From the NCBI GenBank assembly GCA_946542925.1, contig CAMNLA010000022.1:1-18784 (forward strand): a stretch of 18,784 nucleotides of DNA, written 5' to 3'. Source of the DNA: UBA4363 sp002393965. GTDB lineage: Bacteria; Bacteroidota; Bacteroidia; Bacteroidales; Paludibacteraceae. Positions 7,201 through 14,122 of this stretch are shown one piece after another; position 1 is the first letter of the stretch; every line of letters starts with the position of its first letter. The notes below the pieces were generated by a model, which worked only from the letters and a program-made list of their open reading frames with translations, was not told the DNA's origin and did no database searches. The translations under genes were made by a program, and so were the position numbers.

Positions 7201-7914
7201 CTACTGTTGCTCCTCCTCGTTCGGCACAACGAGTTTGTAGCCGTAGCCGTGGATATTCATGATCTGGACGGAAGGGTCGGGGCGGAGCAGTTTGCGCAGT
7301 TTGGTGATGTACACGTCCATTGAGCGTGCATGCTGCACGTCGTCCTTATCCCAGATGGTCTTCAGGGTATAGTCCCGTTCGACCACGTTATTGGCATTGG
7401 AAGCGAGGAGGGCGAGCAGTCCGTTCTCCTTGGTGGTCAGGTGCGTCTCGACACCGTCGTAGTGGAGTGTCTGTTTCTGCGTATTGAACATGAACTTGCC
7501 GAGGTGATAGATGACGGCATCCTTGTTCTTCTTGCCCCGCACGCGTCGCAGGATTGCCTCCATACGGAAGAGCAGTTCCTCCATAGAGAAAGGTTTGGAG
7601 ATATAGTCGTCCGCACCGAGTCGGAATCCTTCGAGGATATCCTCCTTCATGGACTTGGCGGTGAGGAAGATAATCGGCATAGTCGGGTCCTGTTCGCGGA
7701 TATGCTTCGCCAGGGTGAATCCGTCCATCTTCGGCATCATCACATCAAGGACACAGAGGTCGAACTTCGCTTCTTTCGTAAACGAAGCCAGCCCTGCCTC
7801 GCCGTCGGCACGCAGTTCGACTGCCACTCCTTTGCTCTGCAGGTATTCACGCAGAAGCATTCCCAAATTCTCATCGTCCTCGCAGAGGAGGATCTTTGTC
7901 GTTTGTTCCATCAT
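7201..7914 (-). CDS. RprY-like response regulator, OmpR family (second tandem copy)
   Basis: This is a phosphorylation-controlled transcription factor. The receiver domain (about 7-120) shows the acidic pair Asp13/Asp14, phospho-acceptor Asp57 (LCVLDVMMPKMDGF), Thr85 and Lys107. The C-terminal winged-helix domain (about 140-232) ends in the OmpR-type hairpin IHGYGYKL. The protein closely resembles RprY of Bacteroides and its upstream neighbour at 8049-8771, from which it differs mainly in the linker before ARSMDVY (4-5 residues shorter) and in scattered substitutions. The start is either of two adjacent ATGs (7914 or 7911); the neighbour begins MEQ, favouring 7911. The upstream sequence is A-rich, as is common before Bacteroidetes starts. 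It is the last gene of the kinase-regulator cluster and converges on the tracrRNA. Confidence 0.93.
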   Translation of the reverse strand: MMEQTTKILLCEDDENLGMLLREYLQSKGVAVELRADGEAGLASFTKEAKFDLCVLDVMMPKMDGFTLAKHIREQDPTMPIIFLTAKSMKEDILEGFRLGADDYISKPFSMEELLFRMEAILRRVRGKKNKDAVIYHLGKFMFNTQKQTLHYDGVETHLTTKENGLLALLASNANNVVERDYTLKTIWDKDDVQHARSMDVYITKLRKLLRPDPSVQIMNIHGYGYKLVVPNEEEQQ

Positions 7915-7942
7915 TCTTTTTTTTTACGTTTTATTTTTTTAC

Positions 7943-7964
7943 AACAGGCTTTTTTAGCCCTGTT
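7943..7964 (-). other. Stem-loop between the two response regulator genes
   Basis: AACAGG (7943-7948) and CCTGTT (7959-7964) pair and can be extended inward by a few pairs with one bulge. No U run follows on either strand, so this is not a good terminator. It may stabilise or process the bicistronic mRNA, or be chance. The rest of the 134-nt gap (7915-8048) holds no promoter box I can recognise. Confidence 0.35.
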
Positions 7965-8048
7965 CATGACACACTTACAGTTGCATCAGCAGGCCTGACG
8001 CCGTACATAGACCAGAACGCGTCGGTTGACACCGAGGTTCAGAAGGTT

Positions 8049-8771
8049 CTACTCCTTGTTTTCCTCTACCGGTGCCACAAGCTTATAGCCATAGCCATGG
8101 ATATTGACGATCTGGACTGTCGGGTCGTCGCTCAGGAGTTTGCGCAGTTTGGTGATGTACACGTCCATCGAGCGCGCCTTATAGTACTGGTTGGAGTTAC
8201 GGTTGTCGTAGTCCCATACTGCCTTGAGGGCATATTCACGTTCGAGGATATTGTTGACATTAGCCGCCAAGAGTTGGAGGAGTCCGTTCTCCTTGGTGGT
8301 CAGGTGCTTCTTCTTATCTCCGATGGAGAGCGTCTGGGTCTGGGTATTGAACACGAACTTGCCGAGGTGGTACACCACGACGTCCTTGTTCTTCTTGCCC
8401 CGCACACGGCGGAGGATAGCCTCCATTCGGAAGAGCAGTTCGTCCATAGAGAACGGTTTGGAGATGTAGTCGTCCGCACCTATCTTGAACCCCTCGAGGA
8501 TATCGTCCTTCATGGACTTGGCGGTGAGGAAGATGATAGGCATATCGGGGTCGATCTCCCGTATGCGTTTTGCAAGCGTGAAGCCGTCCATCTTCGGCAT
8601 CATGACATCGAGGATGCAGAGGTCGTACTTATCCTTGGAGAATGCTCCGAGTCCTGCCTCGCCGTCGGTCCGAAGGTCCACACGCAGTCCCTTGCCCTGT
8701 AGATACTCCTGGAGGAGCATGCCCAGGTTCTCGTCATCTTCACATAGAAGAATATTTGTCGGCTGTTCCAT
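8049..8771 (-). CDS. rprY: RprY-like response regulator, OmpR family (kinase-proximal copy)
   Basis: This is a DNA-binding response regulator, probably the partner of the histidine kinase encoded just upstream. The receiver domain holds Asp12/Asp13, phospho-acceptor Asp55 (LCILDVMMPKMDGF), Thr83 and Lys105. The winged-helix effector domain (about 140-235) contains LTTKENGLL, ARSMDVYITKLRKLL and the terminal hairpin IHGYGYKLV. The 240-residue length agrees with RprY. It is the first of two tandem paralogues, 106 nt downstream of the kinase stop and 134 nt upstream of the second copy. The symbol rests on overall likeness to the Bacteroides fragilis RprX/RprY pair and the kinase-regulator order; the target genes cannot be read from sequence. 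Confidence 0.93.
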   Translation of the reverse strand: MEQPTNILLCEDDENLGMLLQEYLQGKGLRVDLRTDGEAGLGAFSKDKYDLCILDVMMPKMDGFTLAKRIREIDPDMPIIFLTAKSMKDDILEGFKIGADDYISKPFSMDELLFRMEAILRRVRGKKNKDVVVYHLGKFVFNTQTQTLSIGDKKKHLTTKENGLLQLLAANVNNILEREYALKAVWDYDNRNSNQYYKARSMDVYITKLRKLLSDDPTVQIVNIHGYGYKLVAPVEENKE

Positions 8772-8834
8772 ATCTCAATCGTTTTTTAGTTTATATTCTG
8801 TTTTCAATAGCACTTTTTTTTGCCCTGTCAGAGT

Positions 8835-8848
8835 TCGAACCCGTTCGA
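8835..8848. promoter_or_regulatory. Short palindrome between kinase and regulator genes
   Basis: TCGAAC-CC-GTTCGA is a perfect 6-bp inverted repeat with a 2-nt centre in the 106-nt gap between the kinase stop and the regulator start. It could be a regulator binding site or a small mRNA hairpin; nothing else supports either reading. Confidence 0.25.
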
Positions 8849-8877
8849 CCCTGCCTTGACCTATCAAAAAAAAGGCC

Positions 8878-10437
8878 TTATTTATCTTCGTCCTGTTTCA
8901 TATACGGCAGTGAGATGGTAAACCTGGTTCCCTTGCCGTAGTCGCTTTCTGCCTTTATCTTTCCGTTGTGTGCCTTGACCATGCCGTTGACATACGCCAG
9001 TCCCAAGCCGAATCCCTTGACGTTGTGGATATTGCCTGTCGGCACACGATAATACTTATCGAACACGTGTTTGAGGTGTTCCTTCCTAATGCCGATACCG
9101 TTGTCCTCGACAGAGATGCAGAACTGGTCATTCTCGTTCCAAGTACGCACCTTGAGGACAAACTCGACGTTGTCACGCCGGTACTTGAGCGCGTTCTCCA
9201 TCAGGTTGATGATGACATTGGTCAGGTGCATGCTATCCGCCTCGATCCAGAACTCCATTGCCTCGTAGTCATCCTCGATACGTCCGCCTGCCTTGGCGAC
9301 TTGGAGAGAGAAGTTGGAGACGGCGTTCTCGACCACCTCGTTGCCGTCCACCTCGTCGAAGTGCATCCGTTGCAGTTCGCGTTCGAAAAGGGTTGTCTGT
9401 AGCACCTTCTCGACCATTGTCTTCATGCGTGTCGCCTCCTTGTGGATCGTATCCGAGATGCGTTCGGTCATCTCCGGTGTGCGCTTGATGGTCTTGTCGT
9501 TGAGCATCTGACTGGCGAGCAGCAAGGAGGAGAGCGGTGTCTTGAGTTCGTGCGTCATATTATTGATGAAGTCCGTCTTCATGGCTTCGATATTGCTCTG
9601 GCGGAAGACGAGCACGAGTGTGTAGATGAACACGCCCAGCAGGATGACCGTCAGCACGATGGAAGGCAGGAGGATACGCATTGCCTGGGAGAGGAAGCTG
9701 CGCTTGGTATGGAAGCAGACCTTGATGAAGTAGGGGTTCTCCGCCTGTTCGCTCAGGAAGAGTTGCTGTGAATAGATACGCAGGCGAGACTCCTCCTCCA
9801 GGGCGTGGAAGTCCACCGTATCGGAGTCGGAGGTCGAATGGGCGTAATAGACCTTGCCTGCCTTATCGGTCACGGCATAGGAGAATGGGTAGTTGATGCC
9901 GTTGTGCTCAAAAGACCGTTTCATCTGCTGGTTGAGTTGTCGGAAGTCGATCCGTTCGGCAATCGGCAGTCCGGACACCTCCTTCATCCATCGCAGCGCC
10001 ACCTGGTCCAGGAGTGTCTTGGACTGGTAGAAGCGTTCCTTGTATTCATCGTACAACTGCTGGGAGGTTTTCTGGAACGGGCTTTCGCCTTCCTGCAGTT
10101 CGAGACGCGGTGCAAAGATCGTCTTGCTGAGGTCGATGGTATCGCCCGATGAGATCACCTCGACCGGCAGCGGTGCGCGCGAGGCTTCCTGTTGCATCTG
10201 TTTTGCTTTTCTTGCCTTGCGTTCACTATACTCGTCCGCCGTAACGTCGAGATAGTGTTGCACCTCGGATTCCTCCAGTGTCCGTGCGACGTGGAAAAGG
10301 CTACGTCCCACATTCTCATTGAACTCACGTTCAATACTTTCGGACGTGTCGAAGACGTACGTAATCTGCAAGGCGAGCAGGCCTACAAACGCCAGCGTCA
10401 TGACGATGGCTATGGTACGTATCAGCCTTTTTCTCAT
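8878..10437 (-). CDS. rprX: RprX-like sensor histidine kinase
   Basis: This is an inner-membrane sensor kinase that autophosphorylates on histidine and passes the phosphate to a response regulator. The 519-residue protein has a first membrane segment at about 8-27, a periplasmic sensor region of about 225 residues rich in charged residues and without a recognisable sensor fold, and a second membrane segment at about 253-278. Then follow the H-box with His296 (MTHELKTPLSSL), the N-box (NLMENALKY, Asn411/Asn415), G1 (EDNGIGI, Asp445) and G2 (GFGLGLAYV). All catalytic boxes are intact. Length and order match RprX. The gene lies 226 nt downstream of uvrA and 106 nt upstream of the first rprY-like gene, same strand. 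The intergenic region upstream contains clustered palindromes. Confidence 0.93.
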   Translation of the reverse strand: MRKRLIRTIAIVMTLAFVGLLALQITYVFDTSESIEREFNENVGRSLFHVARTLEESEVQHYLDVTADEYSERKARKAKQMQQEASRAPLPVEVISSGDTIDLSKTIFAPRLELQEGESPFQKTSQQLYDEYKERFYQSKTLLDQVALRWMKEVSGLPIAERIDFRQLNQQMKRSFEHNGINYPFSYAVTDKAGKVYYAHSTSDSDTVDFHALEEESRLRIYSQQLFLSEQAENPYFIKVCFHTKRSFLSQAMRILLPSIVLTVILLGVFIYTLVLVFRQSNIEAMKTDFINNMTHELKTPLSSLLLASQMLNDKTIKRTPEMTERISDTIHKEATRMKTMVEKVLQTTLFERELQRMHFDEVDGNEVVENAVSNFSLQVAKAGGRIEDDYEAMEFWIEADSMHLTNVIINLMENALKYRRDNVEFVLKVRTWNENDQFCISVEDNGIGIRKEHLKHVFDKYYRVPTGNIHNVKGFGLGLAYVNGMVKAHNGKIKAESDYGKGTRFTISLPYMKQDEDK

Positions 10438-10575
10438 TTTTTAAAATTCGTTTTCTTTTTCTTCGTCACGTTCCTCCACGACCATGGAGCGCATAAAGAT
10501 AACGATTTTTAACGGTATAAATTGCTGAAATACAAATAAAAAATTTTATTTTAACATTTCGAATGCGTCCGTTTA

Positions 10576-10591
10576 CCCTTTGTACAAAGGG
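10576..10591. promoter_or_regulatory. 16-bp perfect palindrome upstream of the kinase gene
   Basis: CCCTTTGTACAAAGGG is its own reverse complement. It is flanked by a second inverted pair, GAATGC (10561-10566) and GCATTC (10591-10596). It lies between the uvrA stop and the kinase start and is a candidate operator or uvrA 3' hairpin; no T run follows. Confidence 0.45.
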
Positions 10592-10602
10592 CATTCGCCA
10601 AG

Positions 10603-10637
10603 TGTTAAATTAACATTCTAAGGTGTTAATTTTAACA
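10603..10637. promoter_or_regulatory. Two tandem TGTTAA/TTAACA dyads
   Basis: TGTTAA-A-TTAACA (10603-10615) and TGTTAA-TT-TTAACA (10624-10637) are perfect dyads about two helical turns apart (21 nt start to start). A lone TTAACA half site is at 10551-10556. This spacing is what a dimeric regulator bound on one face of the helix would give. Candidate binding sites for the rpr system itself, or for an unknown regulator of the operon. Confidence 0.45.
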
Positions 10638-10663
10638 TTTGTTTTAGAAATAAAGTGGTGATT

Positions 10664-13549
10664 TCAAGCCTTGAAATACGGTTTGAGATAGGCGCCGGTA
10701 TATCCCTTCTTGGAGAGGGAGAGTTGTTGCGGTGTACCCTCGAAGAGCAGTTGTCCACCGTTCTTGCCTCCTTCCGGTCCCATCTCAATGACATAGTCGG
10801 CGGACTTGATCACGTCGAGGTTGTGTTCGATGACAATCACCGTATTGCCCCGTTCGACGAGACGGTTGAGTACCTCAAGCAGGATGCGGATATCCTCGAA
10901 ATGGAGTCCGGTGGTCGGCTCGTCCAAGATGAAGAGCGTTCGTCCGGTATCCTTCTTAGAGAGTTCGGTTGCGAGTTTCACCCGCTGGCTCTCGCCACCG
11001 CTGAGCGTCGTGCTGGACTGTCCGACCTTGATATAGCCGAGTCCGACATCCTGAAGAACCTTGAGTTTACGCAGGATGACGGGAACGTTCTCGAAGAACT
11101 CGACCGCCTGGTTGATTGTCATATCGAGCACGTCGGCAATCGACTTGCCCTTGTACTTCACCTCGAGCGTCTCGCGGTTGTATCGTCGTCCGTGGCATTC
11201 CTCGCACGGGATATAGACATCGGGCAGGAAGTTCATCTCGATGGTCTTATAGCCATTGCCACCGCATGCCTCGCACCGTCCGCCGCTCGTGTTGAAAGAG
11301 AACCGTCCGGGTTTGTAGCCACGTATTTTCGCCTCGGGGGTTGAGACGAAGAGGTTGCGTATGTCGCTGAAGAGTCCGGTATAGGTTGCGGGGTTGCTGC
11401 GTGGAGTACGTCCGATCGGGCTCTGGTCCACCTGCACCACCTTATCGATATACTCGAGTCCTTCGATATCGTCGTACGGGAGCGGGTCCTGGAGGCTATG
11501 GTAGAACTTCTGGCTAAGGATCGGCTGCAGGGTATCATTGATGAGTGATGACTTGCCACTTCCACTCACCCCGGTCACACAAATGAACGTACCGAGCGGG
11601 AACTCCACCGTCACGTTCTTCAGGTTATTGCCCCGTGCTCCTTTGAGTCGCAGAACCTGTCCGTTGCCGGATCGCAGAGATTCCGGAATCTCAATCTTCA
11701 TCTTTCCATTGAGATAAGAGGACGTCAGTGTATCGGCCTTGAGCATCTCCTTCGGCGTTCCGGAGAAGATCACCTTGCCACCATTGCGTCCTGCCTTCGG
11801 TCCCATGTCCACGACATAGTCGGCATTCAGCATCATATCCTGGTCATGCTCCACGACGATGACCGTATTACCCATGTCGCGGAGTCGCTGCAGCGACCTG
11901 ATGAGGCGCTCGTTGTCGCGCTGGTGGAGTCCGATGCTGGGTTCGTCGAGGATGTAGAGCACATTGACCAGTTGGGAACCAATCTGTGTTGCCAGACGGA
12001 TGCGCTGGCTCTCGCCGCCGCTGAGACTTGCCGTGGCACGGTCCAGCGAGAGGTAGTCCAGTCCGACATCGAGCAGGAACTTCAGTCGGGTGCGTATCTC
12101 CTTGAGTATCTCGCGTGCGATTGACAACTGTCGTTCCGTCATGTGGTCCTCCACTGCATCCACCCATTCCTTGAGTTCGGCGATATCCATCTTTGCCAAA
12201 TCGGAGATATTCTTATCCCAGATGCGGTAGTGAAGAGCCTCCTTGTTGAGCCGCTGTCCGTCGCACTCGGGACAGACGCCCTCCTTGACGAACTGGCTTG
12301 CCCATTTCTGTTCCGTAGCGGATGCCGTGGCGTCCTGTTGCATACGCACGTACTTGACTACACCGTCGTAGGAAGAGAAATAATTGCTGCCCGATCCGAG
12401 AGCAGCGTTCTTGATATGGAGTCGGTCGGTCGTCCCGTAGAGAATCTCGCCTATCGCTTCGTCGGGGATCTCACGGATCGGTGTCTTGAGCGTGAATCCA
12501 TACTTCTCACCTATCGCCTCGATCTGCCAGAATACCAATGACTTCTTCGCCTTGCCGAGCGGCAGGATGCCCCCTTCGGCAATGGAAAGATTGCGGTTCG
12601 GCATCATGAGATCCGGGTCCACATCCTGAACGACGCCGAGTCCCTTGCATCGCGGGCATGCACCTTTGGGTGAGTTGAAACTGAAATTATAGGGAGCGGG
12701 GTCGGAATAGGAAATGCCGGAGGTAGGGCACATGAGGTGTCGGCTGAAGTAGCGCACGTCGCTACTGTCCTTACGCATCAGCATGATGATGCCCTCTCCG
12801 AGTTTCATGGCGGTAGCGATAGACTGTTTCAGCCGTCGCGTATCGCCCTGTTTCTCGACCACGAGTTTATCGACGACCACCTCGATATCGTGGTTTCTGT
12901 AGCGATCGAGCCTCATGCCTCGTTTGAGTTCCTGCAGTTCGCCATCAACACGCACGTAGAGATAGCCCCGTCGTATCACCTGTTCGAAGAGTTCCTTATA
13001 GTGTCCCTTTCGTCCCTTAACCATCGGAGCGAGCAGATAGACTCGTTCGCCTTCGTAGTCGCGGTAGATGAGATCGAGGATCTCGTCATCGGTGTATTTC
13101 ACCATCCGTTCGCCCGTGACGTAGGAATAGGCCTCGCCGGCGCGTGCATAGAGCAGACGGAGATAGTCGTAGATCTCGGTTGTGGTGCCTACTGTCGATC
13201 GAGGGTTCTTATTGGTGGTTTTCTGTTCGATGGAGATGACGGGGCTGAGACCGGTAATCTTATCCACGTCGGGCCGTTCGAGGTTACCGAGAAAATTGCG
13301 CGCATAGGCGGAGAATGTCTCGATATAGCGCCGCTGTCCCTCGGCGAAGAGCGTATCGAACGCAAGGGAAGACTTTCCACTGCCGCTGAGGCCTGTTATG
13401 ACCGTCAGTTTGTCTCGCGGAATCTTCACGTCCACATTCTTCAGGTTATGGACCCGTGCTCCCCACACCTCGATGCAGCCGTTCTCGCCCCCGAGTTTCT
13501 CTGCAACATCCTTCTTGGCTGTCTGATTCTGTTGTGGTTCTGCTTTCAT
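10664..13549 (-). CDS. uvrA: UvrABC system protein A (excinuclease ATPase subunit)
   Basis: UvrA is the damage-recognition ATPase of nucleotide excision repair; it dimerises, scans DNA and loads UvrB. The 961-residue protein has two ABC ATPase modules: Walker A at about 53-61 (GLSGSGKSS) and 660-668, signature LSGGE at about 509 and 849, Walker B ILDEP at about 533 and 873. The second zinc module is intact (Cys759, Cys762, Cys782, Cys785). The first is degenerate: Cys274 is followed by Ser277 where other UvrA proteins have a second cysteine, with Cys298 and Cys301 kept. An N-terminal extension of about 24 polar residues precedes the conserved core (IEVWGARVHNLKNV). The gene has its own candidate promoter at 13655-13684. 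The DNA repair role is independent of the CRISPR locus. Confidence 0.97.
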   Translation of the reverse strand: MKAEPQQNQTAKKDVAEKLGGENGCIEVWGARVHNLKNVDVKIPRDKLTVITGLSGSGKSSLAFDTLFAEGQRRYIETFSAYARNFLGNLERPDVDKITGLSPVISIEQKTTNKNPRSTVGTTTEIYDYLRLLYARAGEAYSYVTGERMVKYTDDEILDLIYRDYEGERVYLLAPMVKGRKGHYKELFEQVIRRGYLYVRVDGELQELKRGMRLDRYRNHDIEVVVDKLVVEKQGDTRRLKQSIATAMKLGEGIIMLMRKDSSDVRYFSRHLMCPTSGISYSDPAPYNFSFNSPKGACPRCKGLGVVQDVDPDLMMPNRNLSIAEGGILPLGKAKKSLVFWQIEAIGEKYGFTLKTPIREIPDEAIGEILYGTTDRLHIKNAALGSGSNYFSSYDGVVKYVRMQQDATASATEQKWASQFVKEGVCPECDGQRLNKEALHYRIWDKNISDLAKMDIAELKEWVDAVEDHMTERQLSIAREILKEIRTRLKFLLDVGLDYLSLDRATASLSGGESQRIRLATQIGSQLVNVLYILDEPSIGLHQRDNERLIRSLQRLRDMGNTVIVVEHDQDMMLNADYVVDMGPKAGRNGGKVIFSGTPKEMLKADTLTSSYLNGKMKIEIPESLRSGNGQVLRLKGARGNNLKNVTVEFPLGTFICVTGVSGSGKSSLINDTLQPILSQKFYHSLQDPLPYDDIEGLEYIDKVVQVDQSPIGRTPRSNPATYTGLFSDIRNLFVSTPEAKIRGYKPGRFSFNTSGGRCEACGGNGYKTIEMNFLPDVYIPCEECHGRRYNRETLEVKYKGKSIADVLDMTINQAVEFFENVPVILRKLKVLQDVGLGYIKVGQSSTTLSGGESQRVKLATELSKKDTGRTLFILDEPTTGLHFEDIRILLEVLNRLVERGNTVIVIEHNLDVIKSADYVIEMGPEGGKNGGQLLFEGTPQQLSLSKKGYTGAYLKPYFKA

Positions 13550-13654
13550 CTGACGATGCTTATTTATTTTGGGAGTTCACGGACGAGAGCCCCTGCCATA
13601 ATGGAGTCGGAGGGACGGGGACGTGACGTAAAAAAACTTAATTGTATGCGAGCA

Positions 13655-13684
13655 CGAAGATAAGGTTTTTTCGTCTTTGTACAA
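13655..13684 (-). promoter_or_regulatory. Candidate uvrA promoter
   Basis: On the minus strand TATCTTCG (plus 13655-13662) differs from TAnnTTTG at one position, with TTG (plus 13682-13684) exactly 19 nt upstream. The leader to the uvrA ATG would be about 100 nt. Confidence 0.45.
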
Positions 13685-13698
13685 TCTTTTTTGGAGCG

Positions 13699-13764
13699 TG
13701 GGGAGAATGGAGGAGAAATGGATGGATGGAGGGAGGGAGGGAGGACGGATGGAAGAGAATGGGG
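13699..13764 (+). repeat. G-rich low-complexity tract upstream of uvrA
   Basis: The plus strand is a run of GGA, GGGA and GGAT units, including GGATGGATGGA and then three GGG runs and a GG separated by single A (13731-13744), flanked by GGGG runs at both ends. It can form G-quadruplexes on the non-template strand of uvrA. It lies upstream of the candidate uvrA promoter. The rest of the 383-nt gap between uvrA and tRNA-Asn holds the terminator and hairpins listed separately and no gene. Confidence 0.55.
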
Positions 13765-13825
13765 ACAAGGTATGATATAAAGTGACAACGAAGAGAGAAG
13801 CAGTTCAAGGTGTGCGTAAAAAAAG

Positions 13826-13857
13826 AAAGCCCGGGCAAGAAAACTTGCTCGGACTTT
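13826..13857 (-). terminator. Intrinsic terminator downstream of tRNA-Asn
   Basis: The arms 13826-13839 and 13844-13857 pair over 14 positions with one mismatch and one G-U around the loop (TTTT on the minus transcript). On the minus strand the hairpin is followed by CTTTCTTTTTTT, a good U run, so it terminates the tRNA transcript. The plus strand has a shorter T run (13855-13859). Confidence 0.75.
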
Positions 13858-13889
13858 TTGCTTACCTTTCCTCCTAAAGTAAGCAAAAA
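13855..13889 (-). other. Perfect 11-bp hairpin with an AGGAGG loop, next to the terminator
   Basis: TTTTTGCTTAC (13855-13865) and GTAAGCAAAAA (13879-13889) pair perfectly. On the minus transcript the 13-nt loop reads TTTAGGAGGAAAG. The hairpin shares 13855-13857 with the terminator stem, so the two cannot form fully at once. A third, weaker hairpin follows at 13893-13917 (GGAAGA/TCTTCC). Together with the terminator these could be the tRNA trailer or a small RNA. Confidence 0.5.
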
Positions 13890-13932
13890 AGCGGAAGAAT
13901 CAAAAATAGACTCTTCCACTTCTCTCCCCTCG

Positions 13933-14006
13933 CTCTTCAAGTAGGACTTGAACCTACGACCCCCTGATTAACAGTCAGGTGCTCTAACCAACTGAGCTAT
14001 TGAAGA
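13933..14006 (-). tRNA. tRNA-Asn (GTT anticodon)
   Basis: Read on the minus strand, this 74-nt sequence folds into a cloverleaf: acceptor TCTTCAA with TTGAAGA, D arm AGCTCAGTTGGTTAGAGC, anticodon stem CCTGA/TCAGG with loop CTGTTAA (anticodon GTT), and T arm GTAGG-TTCAAGT-CCTAC. The discriminator base is G and CCA is not encoded, as is usual in Bacteroidetes. The first pair is U-A. The D loop and T loop carry the standard conserved bases. Confidence 0.97.
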
Positions 14007-14061
14007 ATCTTGGTTACTTTGCAGAGTCTGCAGGGAGCACTCTCCCTTCCGATTTGCGGTG

Positions 14062-14090
14062 CAAAGGTAATCATATTTTCGAAAATGCAA
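14062..14090 (-). promoter_or_regulatory. Candidate tRNA-Asn promoter
   Basis: On the minus strand TACCTTTG (plus 14062-14069) matches TAnnTTTG exactly with TTG (plus 14088-14090) 18 nt upstream. Transcription would begin near 14055, about 50 nt before the mature tRNA. Confidence 0.6.
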
Positions 14091-14098
14091 TATCTTTG
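14091..14098 (+). promoter_or_regulatory. Candidate promoter (-7 box) of the RNA methyltransferase gene
   Basis: TATCTTTG is an exact TAnnTTTG match. No clear TTG is found at the usual distance upstream. The start site would be about 14103, which leaves a leader of about 20 nt and rules out a translation start further upstream near 14000. Confidence 0.5.
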
Positions 14099-14122
14099 CA
14101 TAAAAATTTTTGTTTTTTCGCC

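Noticed and set aside
7330..8702. Long plus-strand open frames (222 and 268 codons) opposite the response regulators
   Set aside because: They are antisense frames of two paralogous genes and therefore similar to each other for that reason only.
8830..8850. GAGTTCGAACCC resembling a tRNA T loop, as if from a tRNA fragment or attachment site
   Set aside because: The flanking bases do not form a T stem on either strand; the resemblance comes from the TCGAAC palindrome.
12737..13663. 308-codon plus-strand open frame opposite uvrA
   Set aside because: Antisense shadow of a strongly conserved gene; it runs past the uvrA start only by chance.
14000..14122. Upstream extension of the RNA methyltransferase by 41 codons
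   Set aside because: It would begin inside tRNA-Asn and ahead of the predicted promoter, and the peptide is unlike the family.
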